Shown: positions 25,937 to 34,401, counted from the first letter of the stretch. The stretch is 64,000 nt of DNA from Bacteroidaceae bacterium (GCA_017548075.1 JAFYNL010000028.1:1-64000); one strand, 5' to 3'. The notes: generated by a model not told the origin, from the sequence alone. A program made the numbers and translations.

Positions 25937-26814
25937 TGAAAGAATACTATTATAAAGTTGGCGGACATTCGCTTGCAGTTATCTTTGTCGATGAGGAAAA
26001 CGACGAGAAGCTCATCCCTTCGTTTGCGCCTTTCCGATTGGAGGAGAAGCCTGAAGATTTGCTCTTCACGATGACTGTTGACGACCATCTCGATTGGCAG
26101 GATGATGGCGAAGAGATAGGTGTGTTCGATTGTGGTGGCTGCGACCATGGAGTCTACAGGATGCCAGATGGCGGCTATCAGTATTCCATCCACGACGTCA
26201 GCAATGTGCTTTGCAGCCGAATGAGGAGCAATGCCGACTTCTCTAAGTGCGAGGTTTCGCTTTATGGAAAAACTTGGTCGCAAAGAAACTATGGCTTGAA
26301 CAATGCTTTGATGATGGCTTATGCCTTTGCTGCGGCTCAAATGGGAACGATGCTCATGCATGCCTCTGTGATTCGATGCGAGGGTAAAGGCTATCTTATG
26401 ACGGCTCCAAGCGGCACAGGCAAGAGCACTCACACTCGCCTTTGGTACGACAACATTCCAGGTTGCGACCTCATGAACGACGACAATCCTGTGGTTCGAG
26501 TCATCGACGGACAAGCCATCGTCTATGGTAGTCCTTGGAGCGGCAAAACCCGTTGCTACAGGAACATTCAGGCTCCTGTTGGAGGATTGGTTCGCATTCA
26601 GCAACGACCAGAGAATACAATTCGCAAGTATAGCGCCATCGAGGCTTTCTGCAACTTGCTTCCTGCCATGAGCAACATGAAATGGGACGAGCGCGTCTAT
26701 AAGGGCGTTTGCGATGGCATCAGCGAACTCATCCGCATTGTTGGAATGTATGAACTGGGGTGTCTTCCGAATGCAGAAGCCGCAATCCTTTGTCACGACA
26801 CAATAGCCAAATGA
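25936..26814 (+). CDS. HprK-like P-loop kinase
   Basis: The 292-residue protein has a variable N-terminal half and a C-terminal HPr-kinase-like P-loop domain: HASVIRCEGKGYLMTAPSGTGKSTHTRLW with Walker A at residues 157-165, and NDDNPVVRV (about 181-189) in the place of the Walker B/Asp motif. Similar stand-alone 'serine kinase' proteins occur beside PqqD-like and S24/S26 peptidase genes in lasso-peptide and other clusters, where they may phosphorylate a peptide or metabolite. A true HprK would have an HPr partner and a conserved C-terminal K3 loop, which I do not see. It overlaps the neighbours on both sides. Confidence 0.8.
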   Translation: MKEYYYKVGGHSLAVIFVDEENDEKLIPSFAPFRLEEKPEDLLFTMTVDDHLDWQDDGEEIGVFDCGGCDHGVYRMPDGGYQYSIHDVSNVLCSRMRSNADFSKCEVSLYGKTWSQRNYGLNNALMMAYAFAAAQMGTMLMHASVIRCEGKGYLMTAPSGTGKSTHTRLWYDNIPGCDLMNDDNPVVRVIDGQAIVYGSPWSGKTRCYRNIQAPVGGLVRIQQRPENTIRKYSAIEAFCNLLPAMSNMKWDERVYKGVCDGISELIRIVGMYELGCLPNAEAAILCHDTIAK

Positions 26815-27338
26815 AAGAGGCAATTAAAAAGTTGATGAGCATCTTGATGACTCCTTTCAGAAAGCGTTATCGCAAGCGCAATGGAGTCGTTTCCGACCAG
26901 GCTCGCAAAGAGTTGCCGAACGATGCTTGGCTGGGAGAGGTCTCGCAAATGCTTCGTGAAGGAAAACCGTATGCCATCTTCGTTAAGGGCTATAGTATGC
27001 GTCCTTTCATTGAGCACACTCGCGACAGAGTCTTCCTCGAAAAGCGCGACAGCTACGAAGTCGGAGATGCTGTCCTTGCTCAGATTGCTCCAGGGCATTA
27101 TGTCCTGCATCGCATCATCGAGAAGAATGGCGACAATCTCACGCTTCAAGGCGATGGAAATATAAAAGGAGTGGAGCGATGCTTAGTGCAAGATGTGAGC
27201 GGAGTCGTGACTAAGTACATTCGCCCCAATCGCACCATTTCTGCCGACGACCCAAAGCTCATTCGTCGCATCAAATTGTGGCGAAAATTGAGACCGATAA
27301 GAAAGTATTTACTATTCATTTATAACGCAATAAGATGA
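26811..27338 (+). CDS. S24/S26-type peptidase without membrane anchor
   Basis: I start at MKEAIKKLMSILMTPFRKRY (26811), where ATGA overlaps the kinase stop. The 175-residue protein has the Ser motif AIFVKGYSMRPF (Ser62) and then VLHRIIEKNGDNLTLQGDGN with His100 and Asp115. This order resembles ER/archaeal-type signal peptidases, which use Ser-His-Asp, more than the Ser-Lys dyad of LexA or bacterial LepB. There is no clear membrane helix; the N-terminus is strongly basic. It may cleave a peptide made or modified by the cluster. The substrate is unknown. Confidence 0.78.
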   Translation: MKEAIKKLMSILMTPFRKRYRKRNGVVSDQARKELPNDAWLGEVSQMLREGKPYAIFVKGYSMRPFIEHTRDRVFLEKRDSYEVGDAVLAQIAPGHYVLHRIIEKNGDNLTLQGDGNIKGVERCLVQDVSGVVTKYIRPNRTISADDPKLIRRIKLWRKLRPIRKYLLFIYNAIR

Positions 27339-27601
27339 AGATTAAGAAAGGATTTGAGCTGCGCGAAGTTTGCGGCGAGAACATAATTGTGGCTTATGGC
27401 ATCGAGAACATTGACTTCAACAAGGTCATCAGCCTGAACGAATCGGCTACCTTCCTTTGGAAGCAAATCGCAGACAAGGAGTTTGATGCCGACACGATGG
27501 CTTTCCTGCTTTGCCAGGAATATGAAGTGGACGAAGAAACTGCAAAGCGCGATGCTCAGGCTCTTCTCGATGAATGGACGAAAGTTGGTTTGACTGAATA
27601 A
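27335..27601 (+). CDS. PqqD-like peptide-binding protein
   Basis: The 88-residue protein shows the PqqD pattern: KKGFELREVCGENIIVAYG, then KVISLNESATFLWKQI and a C-terminal helical part (EVDEETAKRDAQALLDEWTKVGL). PqqD-like domains bind leader peptides of ribosomally made natural products and hand them to modifying enzymes. Here no radical SAM enzyme, cyclase or recognisable precursor is adjacent, only an HprK-like kinase and a peptidase. The start overlaps the peptidase stop by 4 nt. Confidence 0.85.
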   Translation: MKIKKGFELREVCGENIIVAYGIENIDFNKVISLNESATFLWKQIADKEFDADTMAFLLCQEYEVDEETAKRDAQALLDEWTKVGLTE

Positions 27602-27606
27602 AAGAA

Positions 27607-29526
27607 ATGTTCGATTGGTTCATCCATATCCTTCAGGACATGGGCGACACTTTGAGGTTGCCTGTAACGTTCGTCATCATTGAGTTCATCGGCACTTTTG
27701 CCTTTGCCATCTCTGGTGTACGGCTGTCCTCGACCAAGCAATTCGATATCTTCGGAGCCTGGATTGTGGGTATGGCGACTGCAATTGGAGGCGGAACTAT
27801 TCGCGACCTTTTGCTTGGAGTAAATCCTTTCTGGATGACCAACGGCAGCTACTTTATCTGCTGTGCCCTCGCAGTTCTGGCAGTTGGAATGTTCGGCAAG
27901 TACATCATCCATCACAACTATACTTGGTTCATCTTTGACACCATCGGACTTGCGCTCTTCAACGTCGTTGGCCTCGAGAAGGCTTTGCATTTCGGACATC
28001 CTTATTGGGTGGCGATTACGATGGGAGCTGTAACTGGAGCTGGAGGCGGCATTATTCGTGATGTCCTGATGAACGATGTTCCGCTCATCTTCCGAAGCGA
28101 GATTTATGCCCTTGCCTGCGTTGCTGGAGGACTGGCTTACGTGACTTGTGTAGAGCTGGGGTTGAGCGTCGAGATAAGCGCTCTGCTGAGTGCATTTAGC
28201 GTCATCTTGATTCGCATTCTGGCAGTCAAGTATCATTGGCAACTGCCCATCCTAAAAGGCGAAAGCAAGCCCTCCAAGAACGAAGGAAACATCCTCAGGA
28301 TACTTGTCTTTGCAACTTTTATTCTTCACTCTTCACTCTTCACTCTACACTCGCAAACCCAGCAGGTCTTCAACAAGAACATCAAGACGCTCACCCTGAC
28401 CGTTGACGACGACCCCACTTTGCCGCCGTATTTGGCGTTTAAAGGCCATCAGCAACTCTGTATTGAATGGGACGAGATGAGCCACGACTACAAGCGCTAT
28501 CGCTATCATATCGACCATTGTGACTGGGATTGGCAGCCCACAGACGGCATCTTCGAGAGTGACTATCTGGAAGGGCTAAACGACCAACTCATCGAGGATT
28601 TCGAAAAGAGTTTCAACACCACACAAATCTACACACACTATTGGCTTCGCATTCCCAGCAAGGAGATTCGGCTGCGGTTGAGCGGCAACTATCGCGTCCA
28701 AATATACGAAGAAGACGAGGAGGACGAACCCGTTTTGGAGGCGCGTTTCTGCGTCTATGAGAGGGAAGCTGGCATTGTGGCTCAACTGAGTCCGAACACC
28801 GATGTAGACTTCAACGACAGCCACCAGCAAATGACGCTTTCCATTGGTTTCGGCAACCTGCAAGTCTTCAATCCTGAGCAGGAAATGAAGGTCATCGTGA
28901 TGCAGAATAGACGTTGGGACAGCCGCATAGAAAACCTCGTTCCAAACGTTCGCAGAGCCAATGGAATAGAGTTCACACACAATCGCAACCTCATCTTCCC
29001 AGCAGGCAACGAGTTCCATCGCTTCGAGATTCTCGACGTTCACAGAACAGCCGCTGGAGTGGACCGAATCGACTGGTTCGAGCCTTACTATCATGCCACA
29101 CTTTTCCCTGCCAGAATAGACCATTCCTACACCTATTTCGAGGACCAGAACGGCGTTTATGTAGTCAGGAGTGCGGATAATTACGACGACTGGACTACGG
29201 CCGAATATGTGGTCGTACACTTCTTCCTCGACACTCCAAGATTGCTAGGGGGCGATGTGTATGTGAGCGGCTGGTGGAGCGGCCAGACATTCAATCCCGA
29301 CTGCAAGATGGAGTACGATGAAGCCCATCAGCAATACCATGCAGCCATCCTGTTGAAGCAGGGCTACTACAGCTACGAATTCATCCAGAAGGACGCCTTG
29401 ATGCAGAGGACGATGGGTAGCTTCTTCGAGACGGAGAACGAGTATCAGGTGCTTGTCTATTATCGCCAGCAAGGCTCTCGCTACGACCGCTTGGCAGGGT
29501 ATAGCATCATGCACAATGCAAGATAA
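27607..29526 (+). CDS. Fusion: TRIC-type channel domain plus DUF5103 (type IX secretion plug-like) domain
   Basis: Residues 1-218 are a seven-helix trimeric intracellular cation channel (UPF0126/YicG) domain with both repeats, AIGGGTIRDLLLGVNPFW (59-76) and AGGGIIRDVLMNDVPLIF (145-162). After a short linker, residues 229-250 read like a signal peptide (ILRILVFATFILHSSLFTLHSQ), and residues 251-639 are a beta-rich DUF5103 domain (LPPYLAFKGHQQLCIEWDEMSHDYKRYRYHIDHCDWDWQ), known as a type IX secretion plug-related family. No ATG, GTG or TTG lies in frame between 28261 and 28380, so as written it is one protein. The junction has a 7-mer repeat tract (28324-28351), so a frameshift event may have joined two genes. 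Confidence 0.8.
   Translation: MFDWFIHILQDMGDTLRLPVTFVIIEFIGTFAFAISGVRLSSTKQFDIFGAWIVGMATAIGGGTIRDLLLGVNPFWMTNGSYFICCALAVLAVGMFGKYIIHHNYTWFIFDTIGLALFNVVGLEKALHFGHPYWVAITMGAVTGAGGGIIRDVLMNDVPLIFRSEIYALACVAGGLAYVTCVELGLSVEISALLSAFSVILIRILAVKYHWQLPILKGESKPSKNEGNILRILVFATFILHSSLFTLHSQTQQVFNKNIKTLTLTVDDDPTLPPYLAFKGHQQLCIEWDEMSHDYKRYRYHIDHCDWDWQPTDGIFESDYLEGLNDQLIEDFEKSFNTTQIYTHYWLRIPSKEIRLRLSGNYRVQIYEEDEEDEPVLEARFCVYEREAGIVAQLSPNTDVDFNDSHQQMTLSIGFGNLQVFNPEQEMKVIVMQNRRWDSRIENLVPNVRRANGIEFTHNRNLIFPAGNEFHRFEILDVHRTAAGVDRIDWFEPYYHATLFPARIDHSYTYFEDQNGVYVVRSADNYDDWTTAEYVVVHFFLDTPRLLGGDVYVSGWWSGQTFNPDCKMEYDEAHQQYHAAILLKQGYYSYEFIQKDALMQRTMGSFFETENEYQVLVYYRQQGSRYDRLAGYSIMHNAR
28324..28351 (+). repeat. Four-unit 7-mer tract in the internal signal-like segment
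   Basis: CTTCACT three times, then CTACACT. It encodes part of LHSSLFTLHS in the TRIC-DUF5103 fusion. A change by one unit would shift the frame. Confidence 0.85.
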
Positions 29527-29551
29527 CATTGTGTCATAAAAAATTCATTTT

Positions 29552-30799
29552 ATGAAAACCACAAAACCGCTACTTTGGATTCCGAGTCTTTACTTGGGCG
29601 AATCGTTGCCATTTGCAGCCGTAATGCTGATGTCGCTCGTCCTCTATCAGGAGATGGGCTTGACAGACACGCAAATCACGCTCTATACGGGCTGGATGGG
29701 GCTTCCGTGGGTGATTAAACCGCTGTGGAGTCCTATCGTCGACGGCATCAAAACAAAGCGTTGGTGGATACTTGCCATGCAGTTGTCCATCGGTGCTGCG
29801 CTGGCTTTGCTTGCCATCACTCTGCCCATAAGCTTCTGGCTGCAGAGTTCGCTTGCTCTCTTCATGCTGATTGCTTTCAGCAGCGCCACTCACGACATCT
29901 GTGCAGACGGCTTCTACATTCTTGGTCTCGACAACAAAGACCAGGAGCTTTATGTAGGTCTCCGCAACACCTTCTACCGCATCGGAATGGTGCTTGGACA
30001 GGGCGGTTTGGTGATGTTGGCAGGCTTGCTGCAGAAGAGCGAAATGAGCGTTCCGCTTTCGTGGAGCATCACTTTCCTCGCCGTTGCAGGTCTCATGCTG
30101 ATGCTTTGCGCTTATCATTGGAAGGCGCTGCCAAAGGTGGAAGAACAACAGCCAGAGGGCGAGAAACTGAGCATCTTAGAGGATTTCAAGCTCACTTTGA
30201 AGGTATTCTTCACGAAACCTTACCTTCTCACAGCTCTACTTTTCATCCTGCTCTTCCGTTTGCCTGAAGGCTTGTTGACGAAGATTGTGCCGCTCTTCCT
30301 GAAACGAACTGTTGCAGAGGGCGGTTTGGCGCTCACAGACGTGCAATACGGCTTTATTTACGGCACTTTAGGCGTCATTGGTTTGCTTGGTGGAGGCATT
30401 GTTGGTGGCTGGCTTGTGTCGAAATTCGGCCTCAAGAAAATGCTCTGGCCGCTCGTTCTATGCATCACTTTGCCCGACATCGTTTACGTCTATCTCAGCT
30501 TTGTGCAGTCGCAAAGTCTGCCGCTCATCGCAACTTGTGTCTTCATCGAGCAAGTGGGCTACGGACTTGGTTTCACAGCCTACACGCTCTATCTGGTCAG
30601 TTTCTCGCATGGCGAAAGGAGCACCTCAGTCTTCTCATTCTGTACGGCTTTTCAGTACCTTGGAGGTGTGATGCTGCCAGGCATGGTGAGTGGCTGGATG
30701 TCCGACCAGATGGGCTATCAGCAGTTCTTCATCGCAGTCATGGGCTTCTGTCTCGTCACCTTTGCAGTAACGGCTCTGGTGAAGATTCCAGAGGAATAG
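29552..30799 (+). CDS. MFS transporter, AmpG-like
   Basis: The 415-residue protein has about twelve membrane helices. Its start (LLWIPSLYLGESLPFAAVMLMSLVLYQEMGLTDTQITLYTGWMGLPWVIKPLWSPIVDG) is like the AmpG/PAT group, with the conserved loop 2 motif WVIKPLWSPIVD. It is followed by a DUF1460 amidase-like gene, which points to uptake of peptidoglycan fragments (anhydromuropeptides). Other MFS substrates cannot be excluded. A 14-nt gap separates it from the next gene. Confidence 0.8.
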   Translation: MKTTKPLLWIPSLYLGESLPFAAVMLMSLVLYQEMGLTDTQITLYTGWMGLPWVIKPLWSPIVDGIKTKRWWILAMQLSIGAALALLAITLPISFWLQSSLALFMLIAFSSATHDICADGFYILGLDNKDQELYVGLRNTFYRIGMVLGQGGLVMLAGLLQKSEMSVPLSWSITFLAVAGLMLMLCAYHWKALPKVEEQQPEGEKLSILEDFKLTLKVFFTKPYLLTALLFILLFRLPEGLLTKIVPLFLKRTVAEGGLALTDVQYGFIYGTLGVIGLLGGGIVGGWLVSKFGLKKMLWPLVLCITLPDIVYVYLSFVQSQSLPLIATCVFIEQVGYGLGFTAYTLYLVSFSHGERSTSVFSFCTAFQYLGGVMLPGMVSGWMSDQMGYQQFFIAVMGFCLVTFAVTALVKIPEE

Positions 30800-30813
30800 A
30801 AATGAATTAAATT

Positions 30814-31683
30814 ATGAAATATAATATTCTGTTGTCCATTGTCTGTTGTCTGTTGTCTATGCTTTGTGTTCAAGCACAAAGCAATGTAAGCTACGCCAAA
30901 GAAGACAGCCTTCGAGTGGTCGAACTTTTGGAGTTAGGGTCAAAAGCTCCTTCGAACGAGCCCTTTACTCTCTTCTATGCCAATCAACTCATGAATCGCC
31001 CTTATGTGGCTCATACTCTGGAGATTAAGGATAAGGAAGAGCATCTGGCCATCAACTTGCAGAGCCTCGATTGCACCACTTTGGTCGAGAATGTCTGCGC
31101 CCTTGCTCTCACCACCTCTCACGGCAGTAAGAAGTGGAAGGACTATCTCTCTTGGCTTCAAAAGTTGCGTTACGATAACGGCAAAATCGATGGCTACAAG
31201 AGTCGCAATCACTACTTCAGCCAATGGATTCAGTCGGGAACGAAACTCGGTCTGGTCAAGGAAATCGTGCCTCCAACCAATATTTCTGTTCCCATGAAGC
31301 TCAGTCTGACTTATATGAGCGAACATCCTGATTCCTATCCGTTGCTGAAAGTCAATATGGAGGAGCGCAAACTGATTGCCGAGATGGAGAAGCGCGCCTC
31401 TGGAGCCACCATTCGCTACATTTCGAAAGAAAGAGTGGGGGACTGCAAGAAGGTGCTTGGGTTCATCAAAGACGGTGATATTCTGGCACTTACGACCAAC
31501 AAGAAAGGTCTAGACGTCAGTCATGTAGGCCTCGCAGTTTGGGGTAAAGACGGCAAACTTCACCTCCTCAATGCCAGCAGCATTCACAAGAAAGTCATCC
31601 TCGAACCCATGACGCTCTTCGAATACATGCAGAAGCACCCTAGCCAGACAGGCATTCGCGTCATCCGACTCCAAACCAAATAA
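30814..31683 (+). CDS. DUF1460 family exported protein (amidase-like)
   Basis: The 289-residue protein has a signal peptide (YNILLSIVCCLLSMLCVQAQ) whose coding DNA is a 7-mer tract. The mature part has the DUF1460 pattern: HLAINLQSLDCTTLVENVCALAL with the likely nucleophile Cys, then DISHVGLAVW-like LDVSHVGLAVWGKDGKLHLLNAS with a likely catalytic His. The fold belongs with NlpC/P60 cysteine peptidases, and murein amidase or peptidase activity is expected. Operon with the AmpG-like transporter upstream; the phosphopantetheinyl transferase starts 2 nt downstream. Confidence 0.85.
   Translation: MKYNILLSIVCCLLSMLCVQAQSNVSYAKEDSLRVVELLELGSKAPSNEPFTLFYANQLMNRPYVAHTLEIKDKEEHLAINLQSLDCTTLVENVCALALTTSHGSKKWKDYLSWLQKLRYDNGKIDGYKSRNHYFSQWIQSGTKLGLVKEIVPPTNISVPMKLSLTYMSEHPDSYPLLKVNMEERKLIAEMEKRASGATIRYISKERVGDCKKVLGFIKDGDILALTTNKKGLDVSHVGLAVWGKDGKLHLLNASSIHKKVILEPMTLFEYMQKHPSQTGIRVIRLQTK
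30832..30859 (+). repeat. Four-unit 7-mer tract in the DUF1460 signal peptide
   Basis: Units TTGTCCA, TTGTCTG, TTGTCTG and TTGTCTA encode the hydrophobic core of the signal peptide. The tract and its preceding TATTCTG nearly match the tract in the GH130 gene. Confidence 0.88.
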
Positions 31684-31685
31684 GC

Positions 31686-32276
31686 ATGAAATCGATACTC
31701 TGCATCAACGACCACATCGCAGATTTGAGCGAGCAACAGACGGAGAAAGTCATCAATTCTCTGCCTGATTGGCGTCGCGAACAGGCTTTACGATTCAAGC
31801 ATTTGCAGGGTAGGAGAGAGTGTGCGGTTGGTTATATAGAACTGCTTCGTGGGTTGAGACAAGGTTTTGTTATAAATATTTATCCCTCATTTGTTTATAA
31901 TGAGCACGATAAACCTTTTCTCAAAGAATATCCAAACCTCTATTTCAGCATCAGTCATTGCAAAGCGGCAGTTGGTTGCTTTGTTGCTGACCGACCTTGT
32001 GGGTTCGATATTGAGTACATCAGAAAGGCAAAGTCCGACCTCGTTCGCCATACAATGAGTCCGGAAGAGACAGAAGCCATTTTTGCTGCAAAGTTTCCTG
32101 ATATAGCCTTCACTCGCCTTTGGACGCAGAAAGAAGCCGTCCTTAAGCTCATCGGAACCGGCATAGTAGATGACCTTCATTCTGTCCTCAAGCCAGAGAA
32201 ACTGCAAGGAATCGAACTCAAAACTGTAGAAAATCCGTATAAAAACTATATTTATACAACTGCTATTCAAAAATAA
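31686..32276 (+). CDS. 4'-phosphopantetheinyl transferase superfamily protein
   Basis: The 196-residue Sfp-type enzyme has LYFSISHCKAAVGCFVADRPCGFDIEYIR (the Asp/Glu magnesium site in GFDIE) and FTRLWTQKEAVLKLIGTGI (W-x-x-KEA-x-K motif). It would attach phosphopantetheine from CoA to a carrier protein, such as ACP or an arylpolyene/NRPS carrier. A separate AcpS may exist elsewhere. It is 2 nt after DUF1460 and 7 nt before GH130, so it sits in a cell-wall/carbohydrate operon with no carrier protein in view. Confidence 0.9.
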   Translation: MKSILCINDHIADLSEQQTEKVINSLPDWRREQALRFKHLQGRRECAVGYIELLRGLRQGFVINIYPSFVYNEHDKPFLKEYPNLYFSISHCKAAVGCFVADRPCGFDIEYIRKAKSDLVRHTMSPEETEAIFAAKFPDIAFTRLWTQKEAVLKLIGTGIVDDLHSVLKPEKLQGIELKTVENPYKNYIYTTAIQK

Positions 32277-32283
32277 TTAGTTT

Positions 32284-33426
32284 ATGCGACACTTATTGCT
32301 TTTCATTTTTATTCTGTTGTCCGTTGTCTGTTGTCCGTTGTCGTCAATGGCACAAAAGGTTCCAAACTCTGAGAAAAAGTGGGCATGGCTCGGCTTCGAG
32401 CGCCCTGTTGGAGCCAATCCCGTGGTAAGTCCGGACACTTGCAGTCGCTTCTTCTGTCCGATGCACGGAAGAGTTGCACAATGGGAAAACAGCGACACTT
32501 TCAATCCTGCTGCAACCATCATTAACGGTGGCATTGCGCTACTTTATCGAGCTGAGGACAACATAGCCAAAGGCATTGGCTCGAGGACTTCTCGCATCGG
32601 TTATGCTTTCAGCGATGACGGCATTCATTTCCAGCATCATGGCGCTCCAGTGCTCTATCCTGGAGGCGATGAATGGACGGACTTCGATGCTCCAGGCGGT
32701 TGCGAAGACCCCAGAGTCTGCATGACGGAAGGCGGCCTTTATGTGATGACCTATACAAGTTGGAATCACAAACAGGCAAGGCTGAGTGTTGCTACTTCAA
32801 GAGACCTCGTTCATTGGACAAAGTACGGCCCAATCTTCGCCGACGACCACAAAAATCAGACTAGCAAAGGCTACACAAAGTCAGGCTCCATCGTGACTGA
32901 GATGAAAGGTGGCCGACAAGTGATTGCTCGCATCAAGGGCAAATACATGATGTATTGGGGCGAGAATTTCGTCAATATTGCGACCAGCGACGACCTTATC
33001 CATTGGACTCCGATGTTGGCTCCAGACGGCAAACTCCTGCATGTAATGGATGTCAGGAAAGGCTATTTCGACAGCCAGCTTGTGGAATGCGGACCTCCAG
33101 CCATCAAGACCAAGAATGGCATCATGCTTTTCTACAACGGCAAGAACAGAGGTGGGGCAGATGGCGACCAGTGCTATGCCTCAGGAGCCTATTGTGCAGG
33201 GCAGGCACTCTTCTCTCTGAAAGACCCCACAAAACTGATTGACCGATTGGACGAGCCTTACTTCTATCCAGAAGACGACTTCGAGAAGAGCGGACAGTAT
33301 CCTTCAGGAACAGTCTTCACCGAAGGTCTTGTGCCATTCCTGGGCAAGTGGTATCTCTTCTATGGATGTGCAGATTCGTTCGTCGGAATGGCTGTTTATG
33401 ACCCCCAGAAAGCTAAGAAACATTAA
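32284..33426 (+). CDS. Secreted glycoside hydrolase family 130 protein
   Basis: The 380-residue protein has a signal peptide (LLLFIFILLSVVCCPLSSMAQ) and a five-bladed propeller typical of GH130: TFNPAATIINGGIALLYRAED, RIGYAFSDDGIHF, FDAPGGCEDPRVCMTEGGLYVMTYTSWN (catalytic Asp in CEDPR) and PPAIKTKNGIMLFYNGKN. GH130 enzymes act on beta-mannosides, either as phosphorylases (cytoplasmic) or hydrolases. The export signal argues for a hydrolase acting on beta-1,2- or beta-1,4-mannosides in the periplasm. Subfamily not fixed. Confidence 0.9.
   Translation: MRHLLLFIFILLSVVCCPLSSMAQKVPNSEKKWAWLGFERPVGANPVVSPDTCSRFFCPMHGRVAQWENSDTFNPAATIINGGIALLYRAEDNIAKGIGSRTSRIGYAFSDDGIHFQHHGAPVLYPGGDEWTDFDAPGGCEDPRVCMTEGGLYVMTYTSWNHKQARLSVATSRDLVHWTKYGPIFADDHKNQTSKGYTKSGSIVTEMKGGRQVIARIKGKYMMYWGENFVNIATSDDLIHWTPMLAPDGKLLHVMDVRKGYFDSQLVECGPPAIKTKNGIMLFYNGKNRGGADGDQCYASGAYCAGQALFSLKDPTKLIDRLDEPYFYPEDDFEKSGQYPSGTVFTEGLVPFLGKWYLFYGCADSFVGMAVYDPQKAKKH
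32317..32344 (+). repeat. Four-unit 7-mer tract in the GH130 signal peptide
   Basis: Units TTGTCCG, TTGTCTG, TTGTCCG and TTGTCGT encode LSVVCCPLSS. Over 33 nt (from TATTCTG on) this DNA differs from the DUF1460 tract at only two positions. Confidence 0.88.
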
Positions 33427-33461
33427 AAAAGGTGCTATAAGCACATTTTTTCTATCGACAT

Positions 33462-33493
33462 TTTGGCAGAGAACGCAAAAAAGACTATCTTTG
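33462..33493 (+). promoter_or_regulatory. Promoter of bamD-rpoZ-DUF4293
   Basis: TTTG (33462-33465), 20 bp, TATCTTTG (33486-33493). The bamD ATG is only 9 nt downstream, leaving a leader of about 4 nt. Confidence 0.82.
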
Positions 33494-33502
33494 CGCCCTG
33501 AT

Positions 33503-34384
33503 ATGTATAGAAGTCGTCTTTTGTTCCTGCCTTTGCTTTGTGCAATGATGTTGCTTGGTGCATGCACCGAGTACTCTGCCGTGCTCAAAAGTAACGACTA
33601 CGAATACAGGTACGAAGCAGCGAAGGCTCTCTATGCCGACGGTCATTATCGTCAGGCTTCAGAGCTTTTCAGCTTGCTGCTGATACCCCTTAAAGGCACT
33701 TCCTATGGTGAAGAGAGCCTTTATATGCTGGGCGAAAGCAACTTGAAGGCAAAGGACTACGAGTCGGCCGCAATGTACTTTAAGAAGTACTATCAGACCT
33801 ATCCCAAAGGGCACTACATGGAGTTGGCTCGCTTCAATAGCGGTTACTCGCTCTACAAGCAGACACCCGACATCCGTCTCGACCAATCGAGCACAATGCA
33901 GGCCATCAACGAGTACCAGAGCTTCCTCGATTATTGCCCAAACACAAGCCTCAAGGAGCAAGCCCAGGTCATCATCTACGACATGCAAGACAAGCTTGTC
34001 AAGAAGGAATATATGGCTGCAAAGCTCTATTACGACCTCGGCACATACACCATAAACTCCTTCTACGGCGGCAACAACTACGAGGCTTGCGTAGTAACGG
34101 CCCAGAACGCTTTGAAGGACTATCCGTATGCCTCTGCAGGTCTTCGCGAGGACCTCTCCATCCTTATCCTGAAAGCCAAGTATCATCTAGCCAGACAGAG
34201 TGTGGAGGAGAAGCGTCTGGAACGTTTCCGCGATACAATCGACGAGTACTATGCCTTCCAGAACGACTATCCCGAAAGCCAGTATATGAAGGAAGCCAAC
34301 TCAATCTTCAGCTACTCGGAGAAAGTTGTAGCAAAGAAAGGTCTTCCTCTGGACGACGACGATAACGAACCAAGAATTAAATAA
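33503..34384 (+). CDS. bamD: Outer-membrane assembly lipoprotein BamD
   Basis: I choose MYRSRLLFLPLLCAMMLLGAC at 33503: it follows the promoter directly and has a lipobox (LLGAC, Cys21). The open frame runs upstream into GH130 but is not coding there. The 293-residue protein has tetratricopeptide repeats (YEAAKALYADGHYRQASELFSLLL; EESLYMLGESNLKAKDYESAAMYFKKYYQTYPKGHYMELARFNSGYS). BamD is the essential helical lipoprotein of the BAM complex that inserts outer-membrane barrels. rpoZ begins 17 nt downstream, a common arrangement in Bacteroidota. Confidence 0.93.
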   Translation: MYRSRLLFLPLLCAMMLLGACTEYSAVLKSNDYEYRYEAAKALYADGHYRQASELFSLLLIPLKGTSYGEESLYMLGESNLKAKDYESAAMYFKKYYQTYPKGHYMELARFNSGYSLYKQTPDIRLDQSSTMQAINEYQSFLDYCPNTSLKEQAQVIIYDMQDKLVKKEYMAAKLYYDLGTYTINSFYGGNNYEACVVTAQNALKDYPYASAGLREDLSILILKAKYHLARQSVEEKRLERFRDTIDEYYAFQNDYPESQYMKEANSIFSYSEKVVAKKGLPLDDDDNEPRIK

Positions 34385-34401
34385 TTTTGAATTAAATAAA
34401 G

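Noticed and set aside
34374..34400. Repeat GAATTAAATAA before rpoZ
   Set aside because: Only two AT-rich copies in a short spacer; too weak to call.
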